Below, in pieces: positions 10,338 to 19,185 of a stretch of DNA of 64,000 nucleotides. The stretch spans positions 620,001 through 684,000 of the forward strand of contig NZ_AP018680.1 of NCBI RefSeq assembly GCF_002218025.2, given 5' to 3'. The notes under the pieces are model-generated. The model had not been told where the DNA came from. It made no database searches and saw nothing but the letters and a program-made list of their open reading frames with translations. Made by a program: the position numbers and the translations under genes. The stretch is from Vibrio casei. Lineage in GTDB: Bacteria; Pseudomonadota; Gammaproteobacteria; Enterobacterales; Vibrionaceae. Every line of letters starts with the position of its first letter. Position 1 is the stretch's first letter.

Positions 10338-10631
10338 ATCGGTAAATAAGTATTTTATTGTCTACTCTTATTATTGGTATCAATAAAGGAGTGCAGTTAT
10401 AATTTATACTACTGTAATGGAGGCTGATTACCTTGTTGTTGGTAAATTGTTGTGTTTGTTGATTACAAATAGTTTCCAGTCGCATTAAAAAAATATATAT
10501 TGTCCCAAGGTGTTGCCTAAAAATCACTTTTTTATAATAGCTTGTTTTTTTTAGGTGGATTTTAGTTGCATTAGCAATACCTATTGATTTATTTAACTAT
10601 CAATATTTAATGATTAGTAAAGGAAGTAACG
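10338..10631. other. fbaA-mscS intergenic region
   Basis: Together with the fbaA terminator this makes about 350 bases without a gene. It is AT-rich. I see no RNA gene or repeat in it. An ORF on the minus strand (10336-10527) has no ribosome-binding site and no recognisable product. The mscS promoter is presumably here, and AAAGGAAGTAAC just before 10632 is the mscS ribosome-binding site. Confidence 0.5.
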
Positions 10632-11504
10632 ATGGCTGCAGAAGACGTAGTACAAGAAAAAGTAGGACAAGTCGCATCGGTTGTTCCTAAAATGGAGCAC
10701 TGGTTGAATGATAATTCAGATTTGCTAATTCAATATGGTGTGAACATCATATCAGCATTGATCATTCTTTTTATTGGTAACATTATTGTAAAAACGATCA
10801 GTAATAGTGTAGCTAAACTTCTTGAAAAGAAACAAATGGATCAAGCAGTTGTCCATTTTATTAGCTCATTAGTTCGTTATGTATTATTTGTTATTGTTTT
10901 AATTGCAGCGTTAGGTAAAGTCGGCGTACAGACAGCTTCTGTTGTTGCCGTTATTGGTGCGGCAGGCTTAGCTATTGGTTTAGCGCTTCAAGGCTCATTA
11001 GCAAACTTTGCTGCGGGTGTTTTAATTGTCGCTTTCCGTCCATTTAAAGCCGGCGATTATGTTGAAGTTTCTGGTGTTGCTGGTAGCGTCGAATCTATCC
11101 AAATATTTCAAACAGTATTGACGACACCTGATAATAAAATGATTGTTGTTCCAAATGGTAGTGTTATAGGTAGCCCTATTGTTAACTACTCTCGCCATGC
11201 AACGCGTCGTATGGATTATGTGATTGGTGTTTCTTATAAAGCGGACTTAAAGAAAACTAAAGAAGTCATTATGCGTGTTTTAGAGTCAGAAGAGCGTTTA
11301 TTAAAAACACCAGCACCTACGGTTGGTGTTGTGGCGTTAGCGGACTCTTCAGTGAATTTTGTTGTTCGCCCATGGGTGAAAACAGCTGATTACTGGGCGG
11401 TATACTTTGATTTGCTACAAGCTATTAAAGAAGAGCTTGATAAAGAAGGCATTGAAATTCCATTCCCACAAATGGATGTACATTTAAACAAGCTCGAAGG
11501 ATAA
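10632..11504 (+). CDS. mscS: Small-conductance mechanosensitive channel MscS
   Basis: Inner-membrane channel that opens on osmotic downshock to release solutes. At 290 residues it is close to E. coli MscS (286). Three membrane segments lie at about residues 35-55, 75-92 and 97-130; the pore helix shows the Gly/Ala packing pattern GLAIGLALQGSLANFAAG. The following FRPFKAGDYVEVSG and VVPNGSVIGSPIVNYSR start the cytoplasmic beta domain, and the protein ends with the conserved FPQMDVHLNK. The order fbaA-mscS-SIMPL gene matches E. coli fbaA-mscS-yggE. Confidence 0.96.
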   Translation: MAAEDVVQEKVGQVASVVPKMEHWLNDNSDLLIQYGVNIISALIILFIGNIIVKTISNSVAKLLEKKQMDQAVVHFISSLVRYVLFVIVLIAALGKVGVQTASVVAVIGAAGLAIGLALQGSLANFAAGVLIVAFRPFKAGDYVEVSGVAGSVESIQIFQTVLTTPDNKMIVVPNGSVIGSPIVNYSRHATRRMDYVIGVSYKADLKKTKEVIMRVLESEERLLKTPAPTVGVVALADSSVNFVVRPWVKTADYWAVYFDLLQAIKEELDKEGIEIPFPQMDVHLNKLEG

Positions 11505-11537
11505 TTTTACTTCGTCAGCTTTGTGTTACAAATTTCT

Positions 11538-11563
11538 AAAAGGCGCCGAGTGCGCCTTTTTTA
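11538..11563 (+). terminator. mscS terminator
   Basis: Stem AAAAGGCGC/GCGCCTTTT around CGAGT, followed by T's, about 35 bases after mscS. Confidence 0.85.
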
Positions 11564-11606
11564 TTGCTATAATCAGCCAGTATTTATCTTTTTAAAAGAG
11601 GTTATT

Positions 11607-12314
11607 ATGAAGGTGTTTTTTAAACATGTTTTATGTACCGCGGTATTTATTTTAAGTTTTAATACCTATGCCGCCGAGGGCGCTAATGCATCAACATTAT
11701 CTACCACAGGTTATGGTGAAGTGGTGGCTAAGCCTGATATGGCGGAGTTTTCAGTTGCTATTCAAGCTGATCGTAGTCAAGCAAAACAAGCAAAAATAGC
11801 GGTTGATAGAGTGGTCGAAAAGTTAATGAAGTCATTAGGTTCAGTCAGCATTGATAGAAAAGATATTCAGAGCAGTAATTTACAGATTATGCCGCAATAT
11901 ATTTATCCGAAAGATGGAAAGGCGCAATTGTCTGGGTATCAAGCTTCACGTAGTATTACGATTACAGTACAGCAATTAGATAAACTCAATGAATACCTTG
12001 ATCTTGCTTTACAATCAGGTATTAATCGTGTGGATAGTATTCAGCTGAAAGTAAAAGATGAAGCTAACTATAAAGAGAAAGCGCGTCAATTAGCGATTAG
12101 CGATGCTCAAAATAAAGCTAAGTCATTGGCGAAAGGTTTTGGTGTTAGCTTAAATGGAGTGTCAGCCATTGAATATCGAAGTAACACATCACGTCCTTTT
12201 GTTATGGCGAAATCAATGGCGATGGAAGGTCGCTCAGCTGATCAAGGTTATCAAGATCAAACGATAACGATCAGTGATCAAGTTAATGTTGTATTTTTGA
12301 TTTTAAATCCTTAA
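11607..12314 (+). CDS. yggE: Periplasmic SIMPL-domain protein (YggE-like)
   Basis: A 235-residue exported protein with a SIMPL (DUF541) domain. The first 20 residues form a signal peptide (hydrophobic TAVFILSF, then NTYAAEG). The domain begins LSTTGYGEVVAKPDMAEF and contains the Q-rich region around IMPQYIYP. In E. coli YggE has been linked to resistance to oxidative and other stress; the mechanism is unclear. ATG 11607 follows AAGAGG. The longer ORF begins within the preceding terminator region and is not used. Position next to mscS supports the assignment. Confidence 0.88.
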   Translation: MKVFFKHVLCTAVFILSFNTYAAEGANASTLSTTGYGEVVAKPDMAEFSVAIQADRSQAKQAKIAVDRVVEKLMKSLGSVSIDRKDIQSSNLQIMPQYIYPKDGKAQLSGYQASRSITITVQQLDKLNEYLDLALQSGINRVDSIQLKVKDEANYKEKARQLAISDAQNKAKSLAKGFGVSLNGVSAIEYRSNTSRPFVMAKSMAMEGRSADQGYQDQTITISDQVNVVFLILNP

Positions 12315-12353
12315 TTTTTTAAGGTCCAAGCATTAATTGCTAGGAAAGAATAA

Positions 12354-12386
12354 AAAAAACAGCGGCTAGAATAGTCGCTGTTTTTT
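12354..12386. terminator. Bidirectional terminator between yggE and serA
   Basis: Stem AAAAAACAGCGGCTA / TAGTCGCTGTTTTTT with a 3-base loop and A/T-runs on both sides, between convergent genes. Confidence 0.88.
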
Positions 12387-12450
12387 ATAAGTTGCCGATT
12401 TTTGAATCGAATACTGTTACCTTAAGCTTGCTAATTGCATATCTATTATC

Positions 12451-13680
12451 TTAGTGAAGAATACGTGCTCGAATTGTACCTTGAACGGATTTCATTTTTT
12501 CCAGCGCTTCTTCAGAACGATCCGCTTCAATATCAATCACCACATATCCCATTTCAGCATTGGTCTGTAGATATTGGGCTGCAATATTAATACCAGCATC
12601 CGCAAATATACTGTTAATTTGAGTTAATATTCCAGGACGGTTTTCATGGATATGCAAAAGACGCGACGTCCCAGTATGCTCTGGAAGTGAAACCTCGGGG
12701 AAGTTAACACATGATAATGTAGAACCATTATCTGAGTATTTAGCAAGCTTACCCGCCACTTCGATCCCAATGTTTTCTTGTGCTTCTTGAGTTGAGCCAC
12801 CAATGTGTGGAGTAAGAATTACATTATCGAACTTCATGAGAGGTGATTCAAATGGGTCATTATTGGTTTTAGGTTCTACTGGGAACACGTCAATAGCGGC
12901 GCCCCCTAAATGACCGGATTCTAAAGCATCACATAATGCAGGAATATCGACTACAGTTCCTCGAGCGGCATTGATAAAAATGGCACCTGGTTTCATTTGA
13001 GCAAATTCAGCTGCCCCCATCATTTCTTTTGTACTATTTGTTTCTGGGACATGCAGAGAGATAACATCTGACTTATTCAGTAATTCACTCATTGTCGCAA
13101 CTTGAGTAGAATTACCGAGAGAAAGTTTATTTTCAATGTCATAGTAATAAACTTGCATCCCTAAGTTTTCAGCCAAAATACTGAGTTGAGTTCCTATATG
13201 GCCATAACCGATAATCCCGAGACGTTTCCCTCTCGCTTCATAAGAAGCATCGGCACTTTTTTTCCAAATACCACGATGAGCAAGAGCATTTTTTTCAGGG
13301 ATGCCGCGAACCAGCAGTAAAATTTGACCTAAGACCAACTCAGCAACACTACGTGTATTTGAGAATGGGGCATTGAATACTGGAATACCACGAGCAGCTG
13401 CAGCACTAAGATTTACCTGATTGGTGCCGATACAAAAGCAACCCACTGCAACTAATTTTTCAGCGGCATCAAACACTTCTTGAGTTAAGTTGGTACGAGA
13501 GCGAAGGCCAATGAAATGGGCATCTTTTACCGCTTCAAGTAATTCAGTTTCAGAAAGTGAACCTTTGTGATATTCAATATTGGTGTAGCCAGCAGATTGC
13601 AGAACTTCTACCGATGAAGGATGAAGCCCTTCAAGTAGAAGGATTTTAATTTTGTCTTTACCGAGAGATACTTTTGGCAT
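12451..13680 (-). CDS. serA: D-3-phosphoglycerate dehydrogenase
   Basis: First enzyme of serine synthesis: it oxidises 3-phosphoglycerate to 3-phosphohydroxypyruvate with NAD. The length of 409 residues matches E. coli SerA (410). The Rossmann motif is GIIGYGHIGTQ, the catalytic Arg lies in INAARGTVVDI, and the catalytic His in TPHIGGSTQEAQ. A C-terminal ACT domain (about 335-409, HENRPGILTQINSIFADAGIN) is the serine feedback site. It is transcribed in the same direction as rpiA, which lies upstream behind its own weak terminator. Confidence 0.97.
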   Translation of the reverse strand: MPKVSLGKDKIKILLLEGLHPSSVEVLQSAGYTNIEYHKGSLSETELLEAVKDAHFIGLRSRTNLTQEVFDAAEKLVAVGCFCIGTNQVNLSAAAARGIPVFNAPFSNTRSVAELVLGQILLLVRGIPEKNALAHRGIWKKSADASYEARGKRLGIIGYGHIGTQLSILAENLGMQVYYYDIENKLSLGNSTQVATMSELLNKSDVISLHVPETNSTKEMMGAAEFAQMKPGAIFINAARGTVVDIPALCDALESGHLGGAAIDVFPVEPKTNNDPFESPLMKFDNVILTPHIGGSTQEAQENIGIEVAGKLAKYSDNGSTLSCVNFPEVSLPEHTGTSRLLHIHENRPGILTQINSIFADAGINIAAQYLQTNAEMGYVVIDIEADRSEEALEKMKSVQGTIRARILH

Positions 13681-13832
13681 GTAACATCGTCCTTAATAGA
13701 GAATATTGATTCTTGCACACATCAATGACTGGCTGATCATTATTTGGATCGTGAGTAATTCCTTGTGCGACACTGTCATTAAAATATCAAAAAAATGTGA
13801 CCTTGGGTAAGATTTTTAGAGCATAAAGTATA

Positions 13833-13861
13833 AAAAAACGGCACATCTCAGCACCGTTTTC
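13833..13861 (-). terminator. rpiA terminator
   Basis: On the minus strand AAAACGG/CCGTTTT with a 12-base loop and T-tail lies just downstream of rpiA. The stem is short but the T-run is good. Confidence 0.65.
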
Positions 13862-13904
13862 TTATACACCAGCAAAAATACATATATTGGTGTTTATTAG
13901 CATA

Positions 13905-14561
13905 TTATTCTTCTATTTTGGCACCTTCAGGCGTTCCTGTGATCACCACGTCAGCCCCACGGTGAGCAAATAGACCGACGGTCACAACCCCTGCAAGGCC
14001 ATTAATTTTATCTTCTAAAGCTTTAGGATCGACAATAGATAGATTATGAACATCTAAAATTAAATTTCCGTTATCGGTCACTACACCTTGTCGATATTCA
14101 GGCATACCACCCAGTTTTACTAACTCACGAGCAACGTAAGAACGAGCCATTGGAATGACTTCAACGGGCAATGGAAACTTGCCAAGAACATCCACAGCTT
14201 TAGTGCCATCAACGATACACACGAAGGTTTTAGACATTGCTGCGACAATTTTTTCACGTGTTAATGCTGCGCCACCACCTTTAATCATTGACCCTTGAGC
14301 ATTAATTTCATCGGCTCCATCGACATAGACATCTAATCCATCCACTTCATTAGAATCAAACACCTCTATACCGAGTTGCTTAAGTTTTTCCGTTGAAGCA
14401 ACAGAACTCGAAACGGCACCTTTAATTTGCCCTTTCATCGTGGCTAACGCATCAATGAAGTGGTTAACAGTGGAGCCTGTTCCAACGCCAACTATCGTGT
14501 CAGGCTTTACGTATTTTAATGCTGCCCAACCAGCGGCTTTTTTCATTTCATCTTGCGTCAT
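13905..14561 (-). CDS. rpiA: Ribose-5-phosphate isomerase A
   Basis: Interconverts ribose-5-phosphate and ribulose-5-phosphate in the pentose phosphate pathway. The 218 residues match E. coli RpiA (219). Motifs: phosphate-binding [12 protein letters not shown] (25-36), DGADEI with the catalytic Asp, and [14 protein letters not shown] with the catalytic Glu. ATG 14561 is preceded by TAGGAG. The gene sits between serA and fau/6S RNA, an arrangement that recalls E. coli (serA-rpiA... ssrS-fau-zapA). Confidence 0.97.
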   Translation of the reverse strand: MTQDEMKKAAGWAALKYVKPDTIVGVGTGSTVNHFIDALATMKGQIKGAVSSSVASTEKLKQLGIEVFDSNEVDGLDVYVDGADEINAQGSMIKGGGAALTREKIVAAMSKTFVCIVDGTKAVDVLGKFPLPVEVIPMARSYVARELVKLGGMPEYRQGVVTDNGNLILDVHNLSIVDPKALEDKINGLAGVVTVGLFAHRGADVVITGTPEGAKIEE

Positions 14562-14612
14562 GAGAACTCCTAAATAGGCTTAAGTAATCGATTGCATTGT
14601 TGTTGCGCGGGA

Positions 14613-15236
14613 TTATAACGATTTCTCATTTTTTTCCCAATGCCAAATTTGTTTTGGTGTCACAATTATAGGTAATGGGATATCCCAGTGCTCAGAAGGA
14701 AGGTGTTCAACCTGCTGACACTGATGAGCAAGACCTATTGGAATGGCCCCTTTTCCTGTATTAAACCACTTCTCAAGCGTACGGTCGTAATAGCCCCCCC
14801 CCATACCTAAACGTTGTCCGTTATGATCGAAAGCGACCAGAGGAGTAAAAATAATATCAATACAACTCACAGGACAGATTTGAGTTTGATCGAGTTTAGG
14901 TTCGATAATACGATATTTATTATGACAAATAGGGCTAGTGGCGCAATATTCAAGAAAAAGAAGATGCCCTTGGGAAAAGGGATGAAGTACAGGAAGCAAA
15001 ACTCGTTTTTTTTGTTTCCATAACCATTCAATGATGGGTTGGGTGTCTACTTCACCATCGGATGACAGATAAATCGCAATATTTTTAGCGTTATCGATGA
15101 TTGAAAGATGTTTGATTTGTTCTAATAATTCCAACCCAGCAGAGTTTTGTTCATGCCGTGTCAATGATTGACGTTTTTGGCGAATGATTTGTCTCACTTG
15201 AGTTCGAGATAAATCTTGTGTGATTGGATATTTCAT
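14613..15236 (-). CDS. fau: 5-formyltetrahydrofolate cyclo-ligase
   Basis: Converts 5-formyltetrahydrofolate to 5,10-methenyltetrahydrofolate with ATP, recovering a storage or inhibitory folate. It has 207 residues from ATG 15236. The family motif LGMGGGYYDRTL with the ATP/Mg-binding loop is intact, and the N-terminal RQIIRQKRQSL helix is typical. A TTG 18 bases upstream lies inside the 6S RNA terminal stem, so the ATG is more likely. The gene follows 6S RNA with only about 8 bases between, so it is probably made by read-through from the 6S promoter, as described for E. coli ssrS-fau (ygfA). Confidence 0.93.
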   Translation of the reverse strand: MKYPITQDLSRTQVRQIIRQKRQSLTRHEQNSAGLELLEQIKHLSIIDNAKNIAIYLSSDGEVDTQPIIEWLWKQKKRVLLPVLHPFSQGHLLFLEYCATSPICHNKYRIIEPKLDQTQICPVSCIDIIFTPLVAFDHNGQRLGMGGGYYDRTLEKWFNTGKGAIPIGLAHQCQQVEHLPSEHWDIPLPIIVTPKQIWHWEKNEKSL

Positions 15237-15244
15237 AAAGAAGG

Positions 15245-15430
15245 AATACCCCAAAGTGCCGTTGAGAATTGATGGACCTATGAACCAGCGAGTTCAAGGC
15301 GGATCCGCAATGAAAACCGTAGGCTTCTCGGTACGAGCCGAGCTTGCTCAATAGTTTTCAAGTACCAATCCTGGGTTGTTGCTTATCGGCTCAGGGACTT
15401 AAATCCTCTGACAAACACTCCAGGGTAAAT
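15245..15430 (-). ncRNA. ssrS: 6S RNA
   Basis: About 186 nt, close to the E. coli 184 nt. The RNA binds sigma-70 RNA polymerase in stationary phase by mimicking an open promoter. On the minus strand I see the conserved GTCCCTGAGCCGATA after the 5' stem and GAGCAAGCTCGGCTCGTACC then GAGAAGCCT. The two ends pair as a closing stem (TACCCTGGAGTG with CACTTTGGGGTA, allowing G-T pairs). Its place between zapA and fau is the conserved enterobacterial/vibrio location. The exact ends are estimated to within a few bases. Confidence 0.93.
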
Positions 15431-15489
15431 TTTGTATGCACAGTTCACTATTAGTGAGCCACCTTATCCTTGGCGAGTGCTGGTATTTT

Positions 15490-15765
15490 TTATTTTCTGT
15501 CTAACGCTTTATCCAATGCTTCATTTAAATGAGCAATTCGTTGAGTGAGGTGTTCATTGTCAGACATTTCTTTTTGTAAAGCTTTCACTTCATAGCAAGC
15601 ATTGAGTGCCGCAATGGTGAGTAGCTGTTCGATGTTGTGTACTTTAGTACGTTCAGTCATCTGTTTCAAGCGTTGGTTTAGCTCCGATGCTGCTGCATGC
15701 AAAGCTTCTTCTTGCCCTGGAGGACAATTGACACGAGTGAGTTTTCCTAAAATTTCGACTTCCAC
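15490..15765 (-). CDS. zapA: Cell division protein ZapA
   Basis: Small FtsZ-bundling protein that stabilises the Z-ring. It has 91 residues, somewhat shorter than E. coli ZapA (109). The N-terminal globular part has VEILGKLTRVNCPPGQEEAL and LNQRLKQMTERTKVHNIEQLLTIAALNACYE, followed by a heptad-rich coiled coil to the C-terminus. The start is GTG 15765 after AAAGAG; no in-frame ATG exists upstream. It is upstream of 6S RNA on the same strand and divergent from ygfB. Confidence 0.95.
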   Translation of the reverse strand: MEVEILGKLTRVNCPPGQEEALHAAASELNQRLKQMTERTKVHNIEQLLTIAALNACYEVKALQKEMSDNEHLTQRIAHLNEALDKALDRK

Positions 15766-16039
15766 TGTGGCGCACTCTTTATAGCTGATGACAAAACCAA
15801 CAATCTCTATTCATGAATACGGTTTAGAGATTGATTCGATCAGACCGTTCTGATTAAGGTAGAAACTATAGGCTAAACTGCCCCGAATATTCAAGCATTT
15901 CAGTGATGAGATAGACGATTTTGCCTAATGTTGACCGATTCGATTACAAAGTGAGTGATTTCAATGTGATTATGGTTTTCGGGCTTGCTTGGGAATTGGT
16001 ATACTCAAATTAAATTTAAAAGACAAAGTGAGACTTCTT

Positions 16040-16618
16040 ATGACTGAAATTCATCTTCCTGATTATCAAAAAGCTCAAACAGAGTTAATAGCCGCTTCCT
16101 TATCAGTGACCCCTTCTGAGCTGCAAGGTTTGATCGTCGGTATGCTGAGTGGTGGATTAGCGTTGGAAGGTGATAGCTGGAAAACGTTATTATTTGATTA
16201 CACCAACGATGGAATGGGGTGGCCAATGAATGCCGCTGTCATTGCTGATGCTATTTATAACGTTTCAGTGTCTGAATTAACTAAAGCAGATGTAGATCTG
16301 AGTTTATTGTTGCCAAGTGACGATGATTTATTGAATTACGCTGATGCGACATCAGAATGGGTGAATCACTTTATCTCTGGTTTAGGTCTTGCTGGGAAAA
16401 GCTTGGCAAAATTATCGTCAGAAACGAAAGAAGCACTCGCTGATCTTGAAGAAATATCAAAGCTTGGTATTGATGAAGATGATGACTTTCAAGAGCAAGC
16501 GATTTTGCTTGAACAAGTGATTGAGCATGTAAAGGTTTGTGTATTAACTATTCATGCAGACTTAGGTGCAAAGCCTGTTATTCAATCAAGTGTAAATACG
16601 AGTAAAACATTGCACTAA
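16040..16618 (+). CDS. ygfB: YgfB family protein (UPF0149)
   Basis: A 192-residue acidic, mostly helical protein of the UPF0149/YgfB family. Recognisable features are PSELQGLIVGMLSGGL near residue 30, WVNHFISGLGL near 115 and an acidic LGIDEDDDFQEQA stretch. In Pseudomonas a YgfB protein modulates beta-lactamase regulation; a general role is not settled. ATG 16040 follows AAAGTGAGAC and fits the family better than the upstream ORF start. It forms a probable operon with ubiH 18 bases downstream. The pepP gene often found between ygfB and ubiH is absent. Confidence 0.9.
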   Translation: MTEIHLPDYQKAQTELIAASLSVTPSELQGLIVGMLSGGLALEGDSWKTLLFDYTNDGMGWPMNAAVIADAIYNVSVSELTKADVDLSLLLPSDDDLLNYADATSEWVNHFISGLGLAGKSLAKLSSETKEALADLEEISKLGIDEDDDFQEQAILLEQVIEHVKVCVLTIHADLGAKPVIQSSVNTSKTLH

Positions 16619-16636
16619 ATTTAAAAAGGCCATGGC

Positions 16637-17827
16637 ATGAAGCAATACGATATTGTCATTATTGGAGCAGGGATGACGGGTGCAACTTTAGCACTTGCTG
16701 TGCACCAGTTATGCGAAGGTAATCTTAGCATCGCAGTGATAGAAGCGAATCGAATGGAAGAAAATAAAGCGCATCCTGGCTTTGATTCAAGGGCCATCGC
16801 TTTATCTTTTGGTACCGCTAATATTTTAAAACGATTAAATCTATGGTCTGATTTTTTACCATTACTTACTCCGATAACCGATATTGAAGTTTCGGATAAA
16901 GGGCACCTTGGCTTAGCAGACATAAAAGCAAGTACTCAAGGTGTTGATGCTTTAGGTTACGTCGTTGAGTTAGAAAGTGTTGGTCGTCTTTATCAAGATA
17001 AGTTAACACAATGTCCAGCGGTCGATTATCTTTGCCCAAGTCAAGTGAAGCATATAAATCGAACAATGAAGCAGGTTGAGATAACGCTAGAAAATGGTTC
17101 AAGATTGATGACGAAGTTAATGGTCGCCGCTGATGGCGCCTTATCGGAAAGTTGTCAACAATTGAATATCCCATTAAAAGAGATGGATTTTGAACAGTTT
17201 GCTATCATAGCCAATGTAAGTACAAACCAGAGTCCGGAAGGCAGGGCTTTTGAGCGTTTTACATCCTCTGGTCCTTTGGCATTTTTACCAATGTCAGAAG
17301 GACGAAGTTCCGTTGTATGGTGCATGTCTGAGCAAAAAGCCAATCAGTTAATGGGAGCTGATGAATCTACGGTTATTGAACAATTACAGCACGACTTTGG
17401 TTGGCGGCTAGGTAAAATAACTAAGGTAGGGGCTCGTGCTTGCTATCCATTGGTGCTGCGTTACCGTGAATCTATCGTGTCACATCGTAGCGCAGTGATA
17501 GGCAATGCAGCCCAGACGCTACACCCTATTGCAGGGCAAGGTTTTAATCTAGGTATTAGAGATGTGATGAGCCTTGCTGAAGAGGTTCAATATGCTTATC
17601 AAACTCATGGAGATATAGGTAATTACTCCGTTTTATCTCTGTATCGGCAACGTCGGCAATGTGATAGAAGCGAGACCATATCGTTGACTTCAAGCTTAGT
17701 ACACTGTTTTTCAAATGATTTACCTGCCATGCGCATTGGGCGTAATCTTGGTCTATTATCCATGACTTATTTACCTTTTATAAAACAACCAATAGTCAAA
17801 CGTACTATGGGATTAGTGGAGCGATAA
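16637..17827 (+). CDS. ubiH: 2-octaprenyl-6-methoxyphenol hydroxylase UbiH
   Basis: FAD-dependent aromatic hydroxylase acting on C1 of the ubiquinone precursor ring. It has 396 residues with the FAD dinucleotide motif IVIIGAGMTGATLA at the N-terminus, the DG motif AADGALSESCQ near 165, and the second FAD motif GNAAQTLHPIAGQGFNLGIRD near 295. The GNAAQTLHP form is typical of UbiH. It is followed after 1 base by the paralogue ubiI, and the two belong to the Ubi metabolon. The product would supply quinone for oxidases such as cyo further along the window. Confidence 0.93.
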   Translation: MKQYDIVIIGAGMTGATLALAVHQLCEGNLSIAVIEANRMEENKAHPGFDSRAIALSFGTANILKRLNLWSDFLPLLTPITDIEVSDKGHLGLADIKASTQGVDALGYVVELESVGRLYQDKLTQCPAVDYLCPSQVKHINRTMKQVEITLENGSRLMTKLMVAADGALSESCQQLNIPLKEMDFEQFAIIANVSTNQSPEGRAFERFTSSGPLAFLPMSEGRSSVVWCMSEQKANQLMGADESTVIEQLQHDFGWRLGKITKVGARACYPLVLRYRESIVSHRSAVIGNAAQTLHPIAGQGFNLGIRDVMSLAEEVQYAYQTHGDIGNYSVLSLYRQRRQCDRSETISLTSSLVHCFSNDLPAMRIGRNLGLLSMTYLPFIKQPIVKRTMGLVER

Positions 17828-17828
17828 G

Positions 17829-19031
17829 ATGCAAAGTTTTGATATCACCATAGTGGGCGGTGGCATGGTTGGATTAGCGCTTGCTGCTTCTTTTTCTGAT
17901 ACTAATTTACGTATTGCGGTAATTGAAAGCACCATTCCTGAAGATACGTTGTTTGCGATGCCTGATACCCGTGTTTCTGCATTAAGTCGAGCCAGTGAAT
18001 TGTTTTTGAAAAATATAAAAGCATGGGAGGGCATTGTGTCTCGTCGGCTTTCCCCTTACCAAGCGATGGAAGTATGGGAAAAAGACAGTTTTGCTCGCTT
18101 ATCGTTTAATGCGGATGAGCTATCTCAATCGAATATAGGGCATATTGTAGAGAATCGTGTTATTCAACTTGCTTTGTTGGATAGGGTTAAGCAGCTTTCA
18201 AATGTCACCTTATTCATGCCTAATCGATGTGCAACGATGGCGGTTGGCGAAAGCGAAGCATGGATCACGCTTGATTCTGGTGATTCAGTATCGACCAAAT
18301 TAGTGGTGGGTGCTGACGGTGCGAATTCTTGGGTTCGTAATCAGCAAGATATCCCTCTAACTCATTGGGATTATGGGCACAGTGCCATTGTAGCTAATAT
18401 TAGAACGTCGGATCCTCACCAAGGTGTCGCAAGACAAATATTTACCCCACAAGGTCCTATCGCCTTTTTGCCTTTATCTGCTCCTAATTTATGTTCACTA
18501 GTATGGTCTACTGATCCAAACCGTGCTGATATGCTGATGTCACGTTCTAATACTTTATTTAATCAATACTTAACCAGTGAGTTTGATGCTCGTTTGGGAG
18601 CATGTGAAGTCGAAGGTGAAAGACATTCTTTTCCGCTTAAAATGCGTTATGCAAGGAATTTTGTGGTTAATCGAGTTGCATTGGTGGGGGATGCCGCACA
18701 CACCATTCATCCTTTAGCGGGTCAAGGTGTCAACTTAGGCTTTTTAGATGCAGCGAGTTTGGTCGAAGTGGTGACGGATCTTTGGAAGCAAGGGGAAGAT
18801 ATTGGTTTGCAGCGTAATTTGCGTTCGTATGAACGTTGGCGCAAAGCAGAAGCGGCAAAAATGATTGCGGCTATGCAGGGCTTTAAAGACTTGTTCGAAG
18901 GGAATAACCCAGCTAAAAAACTGGTTAGGGGCCTAGGGATGCAATTTATTGGTCATTTACCTGGAATGAAAGAAGAAATGATGAAAAGAGCGTTGGGGAT
19001 AACCGGGAAGTTACCGACGTTAGTGAAATAA
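17829..19031 (+). CDS. ubiI: 2-octaprenylphenol hydroxylase UbiI
   Basis: FAD monooxygenase (formerly VisC) that hydroxylates C5 of the ubiquinone precursor. It has 400 residues, the FAD motif ITIVGGGMVGLALA, GADGANSWVR in the middle, and GDAAHTIHPLAGQGVNLGFLDA near 290. It is paralogous to the preceding ubiH, with which it is cotranscribed: one base separates the ubiH stop from this ATG, with the ribosome site inside ubiH. No clear terminator follows; a degenerate ERIC-like repeat begins about 40 bases downstream. Confidence 0.93.
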   Translation: MQSFDITIVGGGMVGLALAASFSDTNLRIAVIESTIPEDTLFAMPDTRVSALSRASELFLKNIKAWEGIVSRRLSPYQAMEVWEKDSFARLSFNADELSQSNIGHIVENRVIQLALLDRVKQLSNVTLFMPNRCATMAVGESEAWITLDSGDSVSTKLVVGADGANSWVRNQQDIPLTHWDYGHSAIVANIRTSDPHQGVARQIFTPQGPIAFLPLSAPNLCSLVWSTDPNRADMLMSRSNTLFNQYLTSEFDARLGACEVEGERHSFPLKMRYARNFVVNRVALVGDAAHTIHPLAGQGVNLGFLDAASLVEVVTDLWKQGEDIGLQRNLRSYERWRKAEAAKMIAAMQGFKDLFEGNNPAKKLVRGLGMQFIGHLPGMKEEMMKRALGITGKLPTLVK

Positions 19032-19070
19032 AACGATGATCCAATAAAATCGAGTAATCCTGGAATGTCC

Positions 19071-19151
19071 CCTTGGTACTTGAAGCTGCAGTTTTGTTGG
19101 CAGCATTCATTCACTTGTTGCCTCACTGCAACTCCAATTACTTTGGGTATA
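19071..19151. repeat. ERIC-like intergenic repeat, core deleted
   Basis: The outer ends TACTTGAAGCTGCAG and CTGCAACTCCAATTACTTTG are imperfect inverted repeats, with GTTGGCAGCATTCATTCAC and TTGCCTCACTGCAAC inside. This matches, from memory, the ends of the ~127-bp ERIC-like elements common in Vibrio, lacking the central part. Compare the element at 19857-20001. Confidence 0.6.
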
Positions 19152-19185
19152 GGTCGATTTGTTAAGCCACCGTCACTGGTTAGTA

